Origin: Asanoa ishikariensis
GTDB taxonomy: Bacteria > Actinomycetota > Actinomycetes > Mycobacteriales > Micromonosporaceae
NCBI RefSeq assembly: GCF_900107455.1
Contig: NZ_FNQB01000003.1
Location: forward strand, 1,302,001-1,366,000
Direction of reading: 5' to 3'
DNA: 64,000 nt
A program made the translations under genes and the position numbers. The first letter of the stretch is position 1, and the number at the start of each line of letters is the position of its first letter. This document shows, piece by piece, positions 52,448 through 61,971 of this stretch. The notes below the pieces were generated by a model. It did not search any database. It saw nothing but the letters and a program-made list of their open reading frames with translations, and was not told the DNA's origin.

Positions 52448-55400
52448 CCACCGACGTACTCACCGAGTTCGCCCCGCCCGACCCCGGCGTCGAGGAGCTG
52501 GCGACGCTGCTGAGCGTCGCCGTGACGATCGAGCCGGAGCTCATCCGCGCGGTGCGGCTGACCTTGGCGCCACGCTGGACCGTCGGCGTCGAGGCGGATC
52601 TATGGTTCAGTGACTGGGTCGGCACCCGCACCGCGGAGTCGATCCAACTACGTGCCGAGCTGCTTCCCGTCCTGCGGGACCGGCTGACCCACCGCCTCTC
52701 CGCCGACCGTGCCGACCCCGCCTGGCGGCTGTGGGACACGATGTCCGCGGTTCGGCCCGACCAGCCGGCCGCGCTGGCGTTCGAGGAAGAGGTCACCTGG
52801 ACGGCGATGTGCCGGGCCGCCGGCGCAGAGACGGCCGGCAGCGACGAGCTGCTCCAACCGGCGCTGCGCGCCGTCGTCCACGAAGGCCGTTCGGGAGTGG
52901 CCGACTGGTTCAGCGCCGCCTGGCCGCGCCTGCCGCTCGCGGTGCGGGAGACCGTGACGGCCTGGCAGCTACTGCAGGCGGCGGCCGACCGGTCCGACGC
53001 GCCCGCCCTCGCCGACGAGGTCCGGCTGAGCCTCGCCGACGTCCATACGCTCGGGTCGAGCATCGCCGACGTCACGATCCGGGCGCGCCATGACGGTGCC
53101 GACCTGGTGCTGAACTACGCCGGAGCCGCCCCTGCCGTGCTGCTGCCCGTGCCGGACACCAGCCCCAGGATCGTGGAGGCCGTCTGGGAAGCCGACGGCT
53201 CCCGCCATACCGAAACCCTGCATGTCGGTGCGGATGCCGCGCTGACGCTGCGGGTGGGCGCCGGCCCTGTGCGGCTGCGCACCGGTCGCGGCCACGTCTT
53301 CCGTGTCGGCCCACCGTCGGCCGTTGCCCCTGGGACACCGGACGCGGATCCCAGGCGAACCCGGCGTCCGGGCGCCGACGAGACGGGCCAAATCGTCGGC
53401 GGGCTGCCACCACGTTCACCGGACTTCACCGGGCGCCGAGACCACCTGGACCGGATCGAGGCCGCCCTGCGGACGAGCACCCGAACGTCCGTCCTGGTGC
53501 AGACGCTGCACGGCATGGGCGGGATGGGCAAGACCCAGATCGCCGTCGAGTACGCCTACCGCCACCTCCACGAGTACGACCTGGTGTGGTGGATACCAGC
53601 CGAACAGACGTCCACGGTTCTCTCCGAGTTCGCAAGGCTGGCGCAGCGGCTAGGAATTCCCATATCGGAGGACCTGCAGGAGACCGCACGTAACGTCCTG
53701 GATCGACTCACCGTGCCCGACCTGGCCTGGCTGCTCATCTACGACAACGCCGACGATCCGCGCCACCTGGAGCGATACCTGCCATCGGCTGGTGGCCACG
53801 TGCTCGTCACGAGCCGCAGCCAGGAGTGGGCGAGCGTCGGCGACACCATCGAGGTCAGCACGTTGAGCAGGCAGGAGAGCATCGAGCTGCTGCGGCGGCG
53901 CTCGCGCGGAACGGACGGAGACATCCAGATCACCACGGTCGAGGCCGACGCGCTGGCCGACCAGTTGGGCGACCTGCCGCTGGCCCTCGAGCAGGCCGCG
54001 GCCTGGCTCAACGCGACCCTGATGCCCGTTCGGGAGTACATCGACCTGCTCGACACACGTATCGAGCTGCTGAACGAGGGCACGCCGCCGAACTACCCGA
54101 CCTCCGTCTCCGCCTTCGTCACGCTTGCGATGGAACAGCTACACCGCGACGGATCCGCGACCGCGCAGCTCATGGAGCTGTTCGCATTCCTCGGCAGCGA
54201 ACCTGTCCCGATCGCTCTGCTCCGGCGCGGTCAGCACGCGGACCTGACCGAACCGCTCCGATCGCTGCTGCGACAGCCGATCCAGGTGAACCGGTCGGCG
54301 CGCGACCTCTCCCGCCTCGGTCTGGCAAGGATGACCGCCGGGCAGCGGCTCCAGGTCCACCGGCTGGTTGCGCGGATTCTGCGGGACACAATGCTCCCGG
54401 ACCGGGCCGCCGAGTCGCAGCGCAACGTGCGTGCGCTCCTGGCCGCCGCGAACCCCGGGGATCCCGACGAACGGGGCGAGTTCGACGCCCAGGCCCAACT
54501 CGGGCCGCACATCGAGCCTGCTGGCCTCGTCGACTCCACCGACGTCGAGTCTCTTCAGGTACTCCTCGATCACGCCCGCTACCTGTTCATCACCGGCGAT
54601 TATGAGAACAGCCGGCTGCTCGCCGAGCGGGCGGCGCAGGCATGGACGGCCCGGGACGACGACCCGCGCCTCGGCCCGAACGGTGAGCTGACACTGCTGG
54701 CGCAGGCCCGGCGCGCCGAAGCCCTGCGTGCCCTCGGCGACAGCGCCGCCGCTCACGCGATCACCCGCGACACCTACGATCGGCTGCGCAGCAGCTCAAT
54801 GCTCGGGCCACACCACGAGTACACGCTCATCGCCGGCATCCAGGTCGGCCACGACCTGCGCATATCCGGCCTTTACCAAGAGGCGCTGGCGTTCGACACG
54901 CAGGGCCTTGCCGCGTTCCGCGACGTCTTCGGACCGACCGACGTGTACACGCTGCGCGCCATGGCGAGCTTGGCCAGCGACTACCGACTGATCGGCGACT
55001 TCGCCGAAGCCCTGCGCATCGACACGGACATCGCCGACGTCTGGGCCGACCAGGCAACAGACGACTGGCGGGCCTTGACGGCGCAGCTCCAGGTGAGCCG
55101 GGACCTGCTTGACCTGGGCAGCTATGACGGCGGCGTGGAGGTTGCCGACCGGATGTTGCCGGCATTGAGCGCAGCTCTCGGTCCGCTCACCATTGATGTG
55201 CTGGTGGCGCGGCGCGTCCGGGCCGCGCTGTCACGAAGGACAGGCCGGCTGGAAGCCGCAGCCGACGCCTTGCTCGAGCTGCACGTGGAGATCGTGACGC
55301 GCCTGGGCCCGGGGCACGAGCATGCGCTCGCCACGCAGGTCAGCCTGGCCAACGCCCTGCGCGAGCTGGGCGACCTCGACGAGGCCGGGCGGCGGATAGG

Positions 55401-55911
55401 CGAGGCGGTGGCGCGCTACCAGGCGGACTTCGGAGAACGGCACCCGCTGACGCTGATCGCCGAGGTCGACGCGGCCGTCATCTACCGAGCGGCCAGCGAC
55501 CACGACCGTGCCCGGTCGCTCGACCAGCGGTCCGCGCTCAGCCTCACCGAGATCCTTGGAGCCGACCATCCGGCAACACTCTGCGCCCAGACCGGCCTGG
55601 CCACCGATCTCGCACTGGCCGGGGAGCACGACGCAGCCCGCGCGCTGTCGGCCGAGACCCTGCAGCGCTGGCAGGCTGTGCTCGGCGGTGAACACGAAGC
55701 CCGGAACGGGTCCGAACATCCGGACCTTTTGCGGTGCGCGGTCAACCTGGCCCAGGACCTCGACGCGACCGGCTCTCCGGAAGAATCCCGGGCGCTGCTG
55801 GAGCAGTCGGTCGCTGGGCTGAGGCGCGCGCTCGGCTCGACGCATCTCGACGTCCGGGCGGCGGAAAACGGCCATCGCCTCGAGTGCGACATCGAACCGC
55901 CGTCAACCTGA
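52444..55911 (+). CDS. NB-ARC (STAND) ATPase with TPR sensor domain, FxsT/VMAP-like
   Basis: An 1155-residue protein. The N-terminal domain (about 1-310) has VAVTIEPELIRAVRLTLAPR and VEADLWFSDWVGTRTAESIQ, typical of the third protein of vWA-MoxR ternary systems. The NB-ARC ATPase has Walker A GMGGMGKT (357-364), Walker B LLIYDNADD (Asp434) and GDLPLALEQAAAWL. TPR repeats run from about 620 to 1150 and resemble the TPR proteins linked to FxSxx-COOH systems. STAND proteins oligomerise on ligand binding and would activate the TIR partner. Start ATG 52444 overlaps the previous stop by 4 bases. Confidence 0.85.
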   Translation: MTTDVLTEFAPPDPGVEELATLLSVAVTIEPELIRAVRLTLAPRWTVGVEADLWFSDWVGTRTAESIQLRAELLPVLRDRLTHRLSADRADPAWRLWDTMSAVRPDQPAALAFEEEVTWTAMCRAAGAETAGSDELLQPALRAVVHEGRSGVADWFSAAWPRLPLAVRETVTAWQLLQAAADRSDAPALADEVRLSLADVHTLGSSIADVTIRARHDGADLVLNYAGAAPAVLLPVPDTSPRIVEAVWEADGSRHTETLHVGADAALTLRVGAGPVRLRTGRGHVFRVGPPSAVAPGTPDADPRRTRRPGADETGQIVGGLPPRSPDFTGRRDHLDRIEAALRTSTRTSVLVQTLHGMGGMGKTQIAVEYAYRHLHEYDLVWWIPAEQTSTVLSEFARLAQRLGIPISEDLQETARNVLDRLTVPDLAWLLIYDNADDPRHLERYLPSAGGHVLVTSRSQEWASVGDTIEVSTLSRQESIELLRRRSRGTDGDIQITTVEADALADQLGDLPLALEQAAAWLNATLMPVREYIDLLDTRIELLNEGTPPNYPTSVSAFVTLAMEQLHRDGSATAQLMELFAFLGSEPVPIALLRRGQHADLTEPLRSLLRQPIQVNRSARDLSRLGLARMTAGQRLQVHRLVARILRDTMLPDRAAESQRNVRALLAAANPGDPDERGEFDAQAQLGPHIEPAGLVDSTDVESLQVLLDHARYLFITGDYENSRLLAERAAQAWTARDDDPRLGPNGELTLLAQARRAEALRALGDSAAAHAITRDTYDRLRSSSMLGPHHEYTLIAGIQVGHDLRISGLYQEALAFDTQGLAAFRDVFGPTDVYTLRAMASLASDYRLIGDFAEALRIDTDIADVWADQATDDWRALTAQLQVSRDLLDLGSYDGGVEVADRMLPALSAALGPLTIDVLVARRVRAALSRRTGRLEAAADALLELHVEIVTRLGPGHEHALATQVSLANALRELGDLDEAGRRIGEAVARYQADFGERHPLTLIAEVDAAVIYRAASDHDRARSLDQRSALSLTEILGADHPATLCAQTGLATDLALAGEHDAARALSAETLQRWQAVLGGEHEARNGSEHPDLLRCAVNLAQDLDATGSPEESRALLEQSVAGLRRALGSTHLDVRAAENGHRLECDIEPPST

Positions 55912-57312
55912 CCGAATCACGAGATTGCCAGAGAGGTAGACGCCGCGGGCAGGGACGGCACCGTTCCACAGGGTGTACGCCACGAACAGCGTCGCGGCCA
56001 GCAAGCCCATCGTCGGGTCGGCGAAGTACCAGGCAGTGGCCGCGACCAGCCCGACCGGCAACACCACGCCGAGGTGGAAGCCGCGCAGTGACCCTCCGGG
56101 TCGGGCGGCGGTGGGTTCGAACGGGCCGAACGTGGAGGTGAAGGGCGGGATTCGTCGGGCGGTGCTGCCGGGCCAGAGGCGCCCCACGCCGGCGACGTCC
56201 ACCACGTACATCCGCCGGAAGCCGAGGCACCGGCGCAGTTCGACCGCGAAGTCGAGCCCGGCCGGAAGCGCCTCGACGAGGCGGCGGTCCCAGAGGATCC
56301 GCTGATGCCAGCGCTCGCCGTGACCGTCCACTATCTCCAGCCAAAGCGCCGCCCGCCCGACCACGGGCGCGGCGACCACGCCGCGCGCGACGCCCGGTTC
56401 AAGACGGCGCCGCCAGGCGCCCGTTGCCCAGCGGCCGAGCCGCCAGGTCCACACCACGCCGAGCGCGATCCCGAGCAGAAACACGAACTGGCTCCACGAA
56501 TCGCGTTCGATCACCCAGAGGACCTCGAAGCGGCTCTCGTCGACGGGCAGCGCGAACCCCGGATCCCGCGGGTCGTAGCGGAACGGCACCCGGGTGCCTT
56601 CCGGGTACGCGTCAGGATCGGCGGGCGTCAACCGGACCGTCGCGGCGCGGCCGTCCGGCGCCGTCACCGTGACCCCGATGCCGCGGTCTCCGGCCGTTGA
56701 CACCTGGGTCACGATGCCGTCCCCGGTCTGGCTGAGTCGGCCCTCCTGCGCGGCGTTGAAGCGGTTGTACTCCGAGATCGCGACGGTCAGTGCCGCGAGC
56801 GGAAGCAGCCAGCCGACCACGACCGCCTTCCAGATGACCCGGTTGGCGCGCGGTGACCCTGTCCGTAAGGCAGCCGGCGTCGCAGCCACGGGCAGAGGCG
56901 TGGTCGCTTGCGCGCGGGCGAGGCGCAGCAACACGATTCCCGAGACCACGAACGCCGCGAGCATGACAAGGCCGACGATGAGCGGCGTGGGAAAGCGCTC
57001 GGACTCCAGCCAGGCGGTGCTTGCGCCCGGGCCGCTCACCGACGCCCGCTCGGTCAGCTCGCCCGGGTCGGAGCCCAGGTGGATCGGCATGATGTCGATC
57101 TCTGCGATTCGGACAGTGCCGTCGTCCGAGACGAAGGTCCCCTCGCAGCTCCACTCGTGCGGGTCGACCTCGTCACACGTGCTGACCCGCACCTGTCCGG
57201 CGACTCCCCCGTGGTGTGCCAGATAGCCTTCGAGGCCCCACACGGTCAAGCTGACACCGATGACGAGAGTGACCACTGCGGCAGCGGCAGCCTTCAGAAC
57301 TCCCGCTTCCAC
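55903..57312 (-). CDS. Membrane protein with DUF3592-like extracytoplasmic domains
   Basis: A 469-residue protein with an N-terminal membrane helix (about 6-28), an external domain with two cysteines (CDEVDPHEWSCEG), helices near 110-131 and 160-180, then a DUF3592-like domain (VRLTPADPDAYPEGTRVPFR, YDPRDPGFALP). Further hydrophobic helices (WSQFVFLLGIALGVVWTWRL, LGVVLPVGLVAATAWYFADP, LLAATLFVAYTLW) follow. It starts GTG 57312 without a good ribosome site. Its stop overlaps the NB-ARC gene's by 9 bases. Function unknown; family identity is tentative. Confidence 0.6.
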   Translation of the reverse strand: MEAGVLKAAAAAVVTLVIGVSLTVWGLEGYLAHHGGVAGQVRVSTCDEVDPHEWSCEGTFVSDDGTVRIAEIDIMPIHLGSDPGELTERASVSGPGASTAWLESERFPTPLIVGLVMLAAFVVSGIVLLRLARAQATTPLPVAATPAALRTGSPRANRVIWKAVVVGWLLPLAALTVAISEYNRFNAAQEGRLSQTGDGIVTQVSTAGDRGIGVTVTAPDGRAATVRLTPADPDAYPEGTRVPFRYDPRDPGFALPVDESRFEVLWVIERDSWSQFVFLLGIALGVVWTWRLGRWATGAWRRRLEPGVARGVVAAPVVGRAALWLEIVDGHGERWHQRILWDRRLVEALPAGLDFAVELRRCLGFRRMYVVDVAGVGRLWPGSTARRIPPFTSTFGPFEPTAARPGGSLRGFHLGVVLPVGLVAATAWYFADPTMGLLAATLFVAYTLWNGAVPARGVYLSGNLVIRSG

Positions 57313-57353
57313 AGATCGATTGTGCCCGGACGCCGCAAGGGAGCACTAGATCC

Positions 57354-57962
57354 ATGACCCGCTATGACGTCAAGCGCGAGCTCAAGGCGTGCTACGCGCC
57401 GACGAACACCGACTGGGCTCTGGTCGACGTGCCCGAGCAGCAGTTTCTCGCCGTCGACGGGCAGGGCGACCCCAACACCAGCGTCGACTACGTCCGCGCC
57501 GTCGAGTCGCTGTACACCGTCGCGTACACGATCAAGTTCAGGGGTAAGGCCGACGGGCGGGACTTTGTGGTCGGGCCGCTCGAAGGGCTCTGGTGGTCCG
57601 AGAACCCGGAAGTGTTCACCACCCGCGCCAAGGACGCCTGGCAGTGGCGCATGCTCGTCAGCCTGCCCGACTGGGTCACCGACGAGATCGTCGACGAGGC
57701 CAGGCAGGCCGCGCTGCGGAAGAAGAGCATCGTCGAGGTGCGCCGCGACGTGCTGCACGAGGGCACCAGCGCGCAACTGTTGCACCGCGGTCCCTACGAC
57801 GACGAAGGGCCCGCGCTCGCCCGGCTGCACGACGAGTACCTGGCCGCCCACCACCTGCGGATGGCCGGGCACCACCACGAGATCTATCTCAGTGACCCGC
57901 GCCGGACCGAGCCCGCCAAGCTCAAGACGATCCTGCGTCAGCCGGTGCGTTCGCGCGCGTAG
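57354..57962 (+). CDS. GyrI-like small-molecule-binding protein
   Basis: A 202-residue soluble protein with a GyrI-like/AraC-effector domain: WALVDVPEQQFLAVDGQGDP, YTVAYTIKFRGKADGRDFVV, PLEGLWWSENPE and AQLLHRGPYDDEGPALARLH are hallmark pieces of the conserved family. Such domains bind small ligands; some act in drug resistance or repair. Start ATG 57354 follows GCAAGGGAG. It converges with the RiPP-linked TPR gene, overlapping it by 25 bases. Confidence 0.85.
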   Translation: MTRYDVKRELKACYAPTNTDWALVDVPEQQFLAVDGQGDPNTSVDYVRAVESLYTVAYTIKFRGKADGRDFVVGPLEGLWWSENPEVFTTRAKDAWQWRMLVSLPDWVTDEIVDEARQAALRKKSIVEVRRDVLHEGTSAQLLHRGPYDDEGPALARLHDEYLAAHHLRMAGHHHEIYLSDPRRTEPAKLKTILRQPVRSRA

Positions 57963-59005
57963 CGGGTGCAGGGCGCGCCCAGTTGGGCCGCGATCGCGAA
58001 GGCATCGTGCGCCGCTTCCAGGTCGCCCGTCCGCACCAGGTGGTCGCCGAGCGTTACGTGGGTTTGCGGGTCTTCGGCGTCGAGGTCCACGGCCCGGCGA
58101 TAGAACGCCGTCGCGGCCGCGGAGTCACCGGCGACCGCCGCGGAGTCACCGGCGACCGCCGCGGCGGCTCCGCGGGTGCCGTAGAGCACCCGGAGGTTCT
58201 CGACGGCGATGACCCTGTCGTCGTCCGTAGCCCGGTCGACCGCCGCGACGGCGAGCCGCTCCGCCTCGTCCAGCATCGCGGCGGTCGCGGTGTGGTCGCC
58301 TTGGTAGAACGGCATGAAGCTGATGGCCCGCCAGGCCGCGCTGGCCAGCCGGAGGCTAAGCGATCCCGGTGGTGCGTGGACGAGCAGGTCCTGCGCCGCG
58401 CCGGCCCAGTGTGCGACCTTCTTCGGATCACGGTCCGAGCGTCCGTGCTGCACGGCGAGGTTGACGGCGGCGCTGACCCGCTCCTCGCGCGGAGCGTCCT
58501 CGTCGCTCGCCGTGGCGGCGTAGTCGTCGTACATCTCCGGCGGTACGACGCCGCTGTCGTCACCCTGCAGCTTGGCTTCCGCGATGTGGCGCAGCCTGGT
58601 CAGTGCCCGCTGGTGGTGCCGGTCGCGCTCCTCGTCACCGGTGGCGGGAAGCTTGAGCAGCGTGGCCCAGAAGCCGAGCTTGTGCAGGACCCGAGCCACC
58701 CGCAGGCGGTCGCCGACAGGCAATGCTTCCCAGTTGTCGGTGAGGCCGCACAGGTGGGCCCACTCGGGAGACCTGTCGTGCGGAGGGAGCGCGCGCGGGT
58801 CGTCGATCAGCGGCAGGTGGGGTGCGTCCATCCGGATGCTGTAGCGCAGCGTGCTGTGTGTGACGCTCTGGCACGCCGGAATGGGCTGTCCGCGCAGCAG
58901 GTTGCGGCCCATCACGCACAGCACCCGTGCGTGCAAAGGGCCACGGTCGCTGCGCAGGTCGAAGTAGGCGGCAAGCAGTTCTGCCGTACGCGGTGTCTCC
59001 ATCAT
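57938..59005 (-). CDS. TPR-like protein, last gene of the RiPP operon
   Basis: A 355-residue, mainly helical protein from ATG 59005 (AAGGGGG upstream), overlapping the MFS stop by 4 bases (ATGA). The C-terminal third is TPR-like (AATAFYRRAVDLDAEDPQTH, GDHLVRTGDLEAAHDAFAIA). The N-terminal part has no recognised domain. It contains an in-frame tandem duplication coding AAVAGDS twice. Being coupled to the exporter suggests a role in the RiPP pathway or its control. Its convergent overlap with the GyrI gene means no shared terminator is seen. Confidence 0.6.
   Translation of the reverse strand: MMETPRTAELLAAYFDLRSDRGPLHARVLCVMGRNLLRGQPIPACQSVTHSTLRYSIRMDAPHLPLIDDPRALPPHDRSPEWAHLCGLTDNWEALPVGDRLRVARVLHKLGFWATLLKLPATGDEERDRHHQRALTRLRHIAEAKLQGDDSGVVPPEMYDDYAATASDEDAPREERVSAAVNLAVQHGRSDRDPKKVAHWAGAAQDLLVHAPPGSLSLRLASAAWRAISFMPFYQGDHTATAAMLDEAERLAVAAVDRATDDDRVIAVENLRVLYGTRGAAAAVAGDSAAVAGDSAAATAFYRRAVDLDAEDPQTHVTLGDHLVRTGDLEAAHDAFAIAAQLGAPCTRYARERTG
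58121..58162 (-). repeat. 21-base perfect tandem repeat inside a coding gene
   Basis: Two perfect copies (58121-58141 and 58142-58162) of a 21-base unit beginning GGAGTCACCGG, in frame, encoding two AAVAGDS units of the TPR protein. It is a recent slip duplication that keeps the frame. Confidence 0.85.
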
Positions 59006-60240
59006 GATGCCCCCTTCAGCGCGGGAGTTGCGTTGCCGACGCTCACCGGGCCCAGGAAACGGCTGCACAGCAACGCCGCGACGACCATGCCGCCGAACAG
59101 GACCCAGCCGCTGACGTCAGCTCCCAGAGTGGCCAGCAGGTAGCCCGCGCAGAGGGCGCCGAGGGCGACGGCGCCGTCGGTGAAGACCGCCGTGGCGCCC
59201 AGCACCCGCGCCAGGGCCGCGTCCGGGACCGTGCGTACGCGGGTCATGCCGACCACGACCGAAACGATCGTGCCGAACACGCCGACCGCTCCCCACGCGG
59301 TGCCGAGCAGCACCGGGTGCTTGGTCATCGCGATCACCCCGATGGCCACGGTCCAGGCCCAGACGCACGACAGAAGCAGGGTGCGTGGGTTCGTGTTGCG
59401 ATAGAGCCGTGGTGCGACGATCGCTCCGGCCAGGCCACCGGCACCGGCTGCGGCGAGGATGACACCGACCATCCACGGTGGATACCCCCGCGCCTCGCCG
59501 ACGACGATGACCAGCAGGATGACGACCTGGAAGACGAGGTTCGTGAACGCGTTGGTCAGCATGGCCACGCGCAGGAACGGGACGGACCAGGTCCAGCGCA
59601 GGCCCTCGGCCATGCGTTCCCAAAAGGGCGCGCTGCCGCTTGCGGCCGGTCGGGCCGCGAAGACGTGCTTGGGCAGCACGGCGAGGGCCACGATCGAGAC
59701 GAGGTACGACACCGCGTTGAAGGCGAAGGGCGCCCACCGGGCGACTCCGAACAGCGTGGCGCCGAGGACCCGTCCGGCCAGGTTCCCGATGGGGTACTCG
59801 GCTTCCAGATAGGACAGTGCGGCGGGCAGGTCGGCGTCGTCGACCGCGTCACGGACGGCGGCCACCTCGGCCGTGCTGAAGAACACGTAGGCGGTGCCTT
59901 CGACGAAGGCCGCGCCGACCAGCAGGGGAACCACCCAGGCGAGGTCGCGGCCGGCGGCCAGCACGATGGTCAGGGTCCCCAGGAGCCCGACGACCTGGCA
60001 CGCGAGCATGAGCTGCCTGCGGTTGACGGCGTCGGCGAGGACACCAGCGGGCACGTGGAACAGCAGGGCCGGCAGGGTCAGGGCCACCGTCACCCACCCG
60101 GCGACCGCCGGATCGCCGGTCACGGCCAGCGCCATCAGGGGGTACGCGATCCGGACCCCCGACACTCCGACGAGCGCGACGCTGTCTCCCGCCCACAGGC
60201 TCAGGAAGCGCCGGTTGCGCAGCAGGCGTGCCTGGAACAC
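59002..60240 (-). CDS. MFS transporter of the RiPP operon (probable peptide exporter)
   Basis: A 412-residue transporter starting GTG 60240 (GAGGG 8 bases upstream), four bases after the HExxH stop. It has about 12 helices: LLRNRRFLSLWAGDSVALVG starts helix 1, then FHVPAGVLADAVNRRQLMLA and the second-half PRLYRNTNPRTLLLSCVWAW. It resembles the MFS group that exports macrolides and drugs (LmrP/enterobactin-like). In this operon the natural role is to export the modified peptide and give self-protection. Confidence 0.85.
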   Translation of the reverse strand: MFQARLLRNRRFLSLWAGDSVALVGVSGVRIAYPLMALAVTGDPAVAGWVTVALTLPALLFHVPAGVLADAVNRRQLMLACQVVGLLGTLTIVLAAGRDLAWVVPLLVGAAFVEGTAYVFFSTAEVAAVRDAVDDADLPAALSYLEAEYPIGNLAGRVLGATLFGVARWAPFAFNAVSYLVSIVALAVLPKHVFAARPAASGSAPFWERMAEGLRWTWSVPFLRVAMLTNAFTNLVFQVVILLVIVVGEARGYPPWMVGVILAAAGAGGLAGAIVAPRLYRNTNPRTLLLSCVWAWTVAIGVIAMTKHPVLLGTAWGAVGVFGTIVSVVVGMTRVRTVPDAALARVLGATAVFTDGAVALGALCAGYLLATLGADVSGWVLFGGMVVAALLCSRFLGPVSVGNATPALKGAS

Positions 60241-60244
60241 GATT

Positions 60245-61963
60245 TCAGCCCTCGGCCAGCCACGCGACCAACCGCGGCAGATCGCACCGCCCGTCGAGGG
60301 CGTGATACAGGCTCGCCACGACCTCGGCCCGGTCCAGGAGCGGCCACAATGGCGCGTCGCCGCGCAGGCACAGCGCGATGCCGGCCCACGGCTGCGGACA
60401 CCACGGGTCCTGGGTGAGCTCCTGCTCGTACAGGGACAGCGCGGTGTCGAGGTCGCCCTCGGCGTACGCGGCGTCGGCCGGTGGCGGCTGGCCCGCGCTC
60501 GCGCCGAAGAGCCGCAGGTAACCGGGAAGGAGGCGACTGCGGTAGTCGATGGACGGCGTCGCGAGAGCGGACGGCGGCAGCGGGCCGGCCGGCTGACCGG
60601 CCTGCCACCGGTCCCGCAGGGCCGCGACGTCGTCGTCCGCGACGCGCATGTTGCGCACACGCCAGAAGACGTGGTGGGCGGCCGCCGACTCGTCGGCGAG
60701 CCGGTCGGCGGCGTCCGGTACCGGCTCGTCCCAGCCCAGCGTCGCGGTCGTCATGGCGTCGACGAAGCGGCGCCCGCTCTCGGTGAGCAGCGGCGAGGTG
60801 CGCGCCTCGTCCAGCGCACGGCCCACCTGAGTGCGCCACCGTGCGAACTCGACGTGGGCCAGCAGCGTCCCCCTGGCGCTGTCGCGCCGGTTGACCCGCC
60901 AGAAGTCGGTGACGCCCAGGTGCGCGTAGATGCCCTGCAGCAGCCCGTTCAACGGACGCGGGTCGTCACGCCACGGCGCGTACAGGTCGTCGCGCGGCAC
61001 CGGCTCGTGCAGCGGGACCTGGTCGGCCAGGACGCCGAGCTTGGCGTGCTGGAACTCGTGGATGAGGGACAGCGCGAACTGTTGTGGTCCGGCCGCGGCG
61101 GACATGTTGACACCGCCGAACGCGTCGAACGAGGTGTTGCTCATGCCGACCGGCTCCGGCTCGGCGGACAACGGGACGACGGCGCGCAGGCCGTGGTCGA
61201 TCGCGCCGGCGTAGCCGCGGTAGTCGCTGTGCAGGAGGTCCATCGCCACGCTGAACTGCTCCTGCCACACACCGGCCTGCGCGGCCGAGAGCCGCGGCGG
61301 ACCCCCGGCGAGCCGCGAGGCGAAGTACGGGTCGAAGAAGTCGCGGAACGGGTCGAGGTCGTCGAGAAAGACCGGGTGACCCGTGGTCCTGGTCCGGCCC
61401 AGCAGCCGCAGCGGAAGCCATCGGCCGTCAAGCTCGGCACCGGTGTCCGGCACGGTCACCGTCCGGTCGGCGGACGAGATCTCGATCAGCCCGTCCCGAT
61501 GGTCGAGTTTGGCGACGCAGTGCAGGCCCGGGTCGCCGATGCGGGCCAGGCCCAGCCGGGGCAGCATGACAACGCCGTCACGCACGACCACGGTCAGGGC
61601 GCCGGCCCGGCGGCACTCGACGAGCTGGGTGGCCGCGAGCCAGCCGAGATAGGCGAGGTCGGCCCAGAGGGGCGTGGCGTCGGCGGCCGGCCGCGCCAGG
61701 CGGCGCAGACAGTGCACCAGCCATACACCGACGTTGGGATAGAGCAGCAGTTCGTCCGCAGGACCGCGCCGCAGCAGGTCGAGAGCCTCGGGCAAGGCCG
61801 ACGCCGCCTTGTCGGCCGGCGCCTTCGCGTCCAACTCCGTGAGCAGGATTCGCAGCAGGATGGTGCGCTTGGCCAGCTCGCACTGCCTGAGCAGGGCGAT
61901 GTTCTCGGCCGAGCCAAAGCCTGTGCCCAGGTCGGAGACGACATCAGCACCGAGGTCCGGCAT
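60245..61963 (-). CDS. HExxH-motif peptide-modifying enzyme
   Basis: A 572-residue protein with the family motif LSLIHEFQHAKLG (His302, Glu303, His306). It matches the HEXXH-motif proteins that accompany FxSxx-type radical SAM enzymes; in many clusters this domain is fused to the maturase, but here it is separate. Family members have recently been reported as iron/alpha-ketoglutarate-dependent peptide beta-hydroxylases rather than proteases; I treat that as the likely role. Start ATG 61963 has GGAGGAG just upstream. The C-terminal part (about 480-572) is a helical TPR-like tail. Eight bases separate it from the maturase stop. Confidence 0.85.
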   Translation of the reverse strand: MPDLGADVVSDLGTGFGSAENIALLRQCELAKRTILLRILLTELDAKAPADKAASALPEALDLLRRGPADELLLYPNVGVWLVHCLRRLARPAADATPLWADLAYLGWLAATQLVECRRAGALTVVVRDGVVMLPRLGLARIGDPGLHCVAKLDHRDGLIEISSADRTVTVPDTGAELDGRWLPLRLLGRTRTTGHPVFLDDLDPFRDFFDPYFASRLAGGPPRLSAAQAGVWQEQFSVAMDLLHSDYRGYAGAIDHGLRAVVPLSAEPEPVGMSNTSFDAFGGVNMSAAAGPQQFALSLIHEFQHAKLGVLADQVPLHEPVPRDDLYAPWRDDPRPLNGLLQGIYAHLGVTDFWRVNRRDSARGTLLAHVEFARWRTQVGRALDEARTSPLLTESGRRFVDAMTTATLGWDEPVPDAADRLADESAAAHHVFWRVRNMRVADDDVAALRDRWQAGQPAGPLPPSALATPSIDYRSRLLPGYLRLFGASAGQPPPADAAYAEGDLDTALSLYEQELTQDPWCPQPWAGIALCLRGDAPLWPLLDRAEVVASLYHALDGRCDLPRLVAWLAEG

Positions 61964-61971
61964 GGCTCCTC

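Noticed and set aside
57354-57962. GyrI-like gene as part of the RiPP operon
   Set aside because: It is on the opposite strand and overlaps the TPR gene end convergently; it is probably independent.
58121-58162. Possible CRISPR-like repeat
   Set aside because: Only two adjacent copies with no spacer, within a coding frame.
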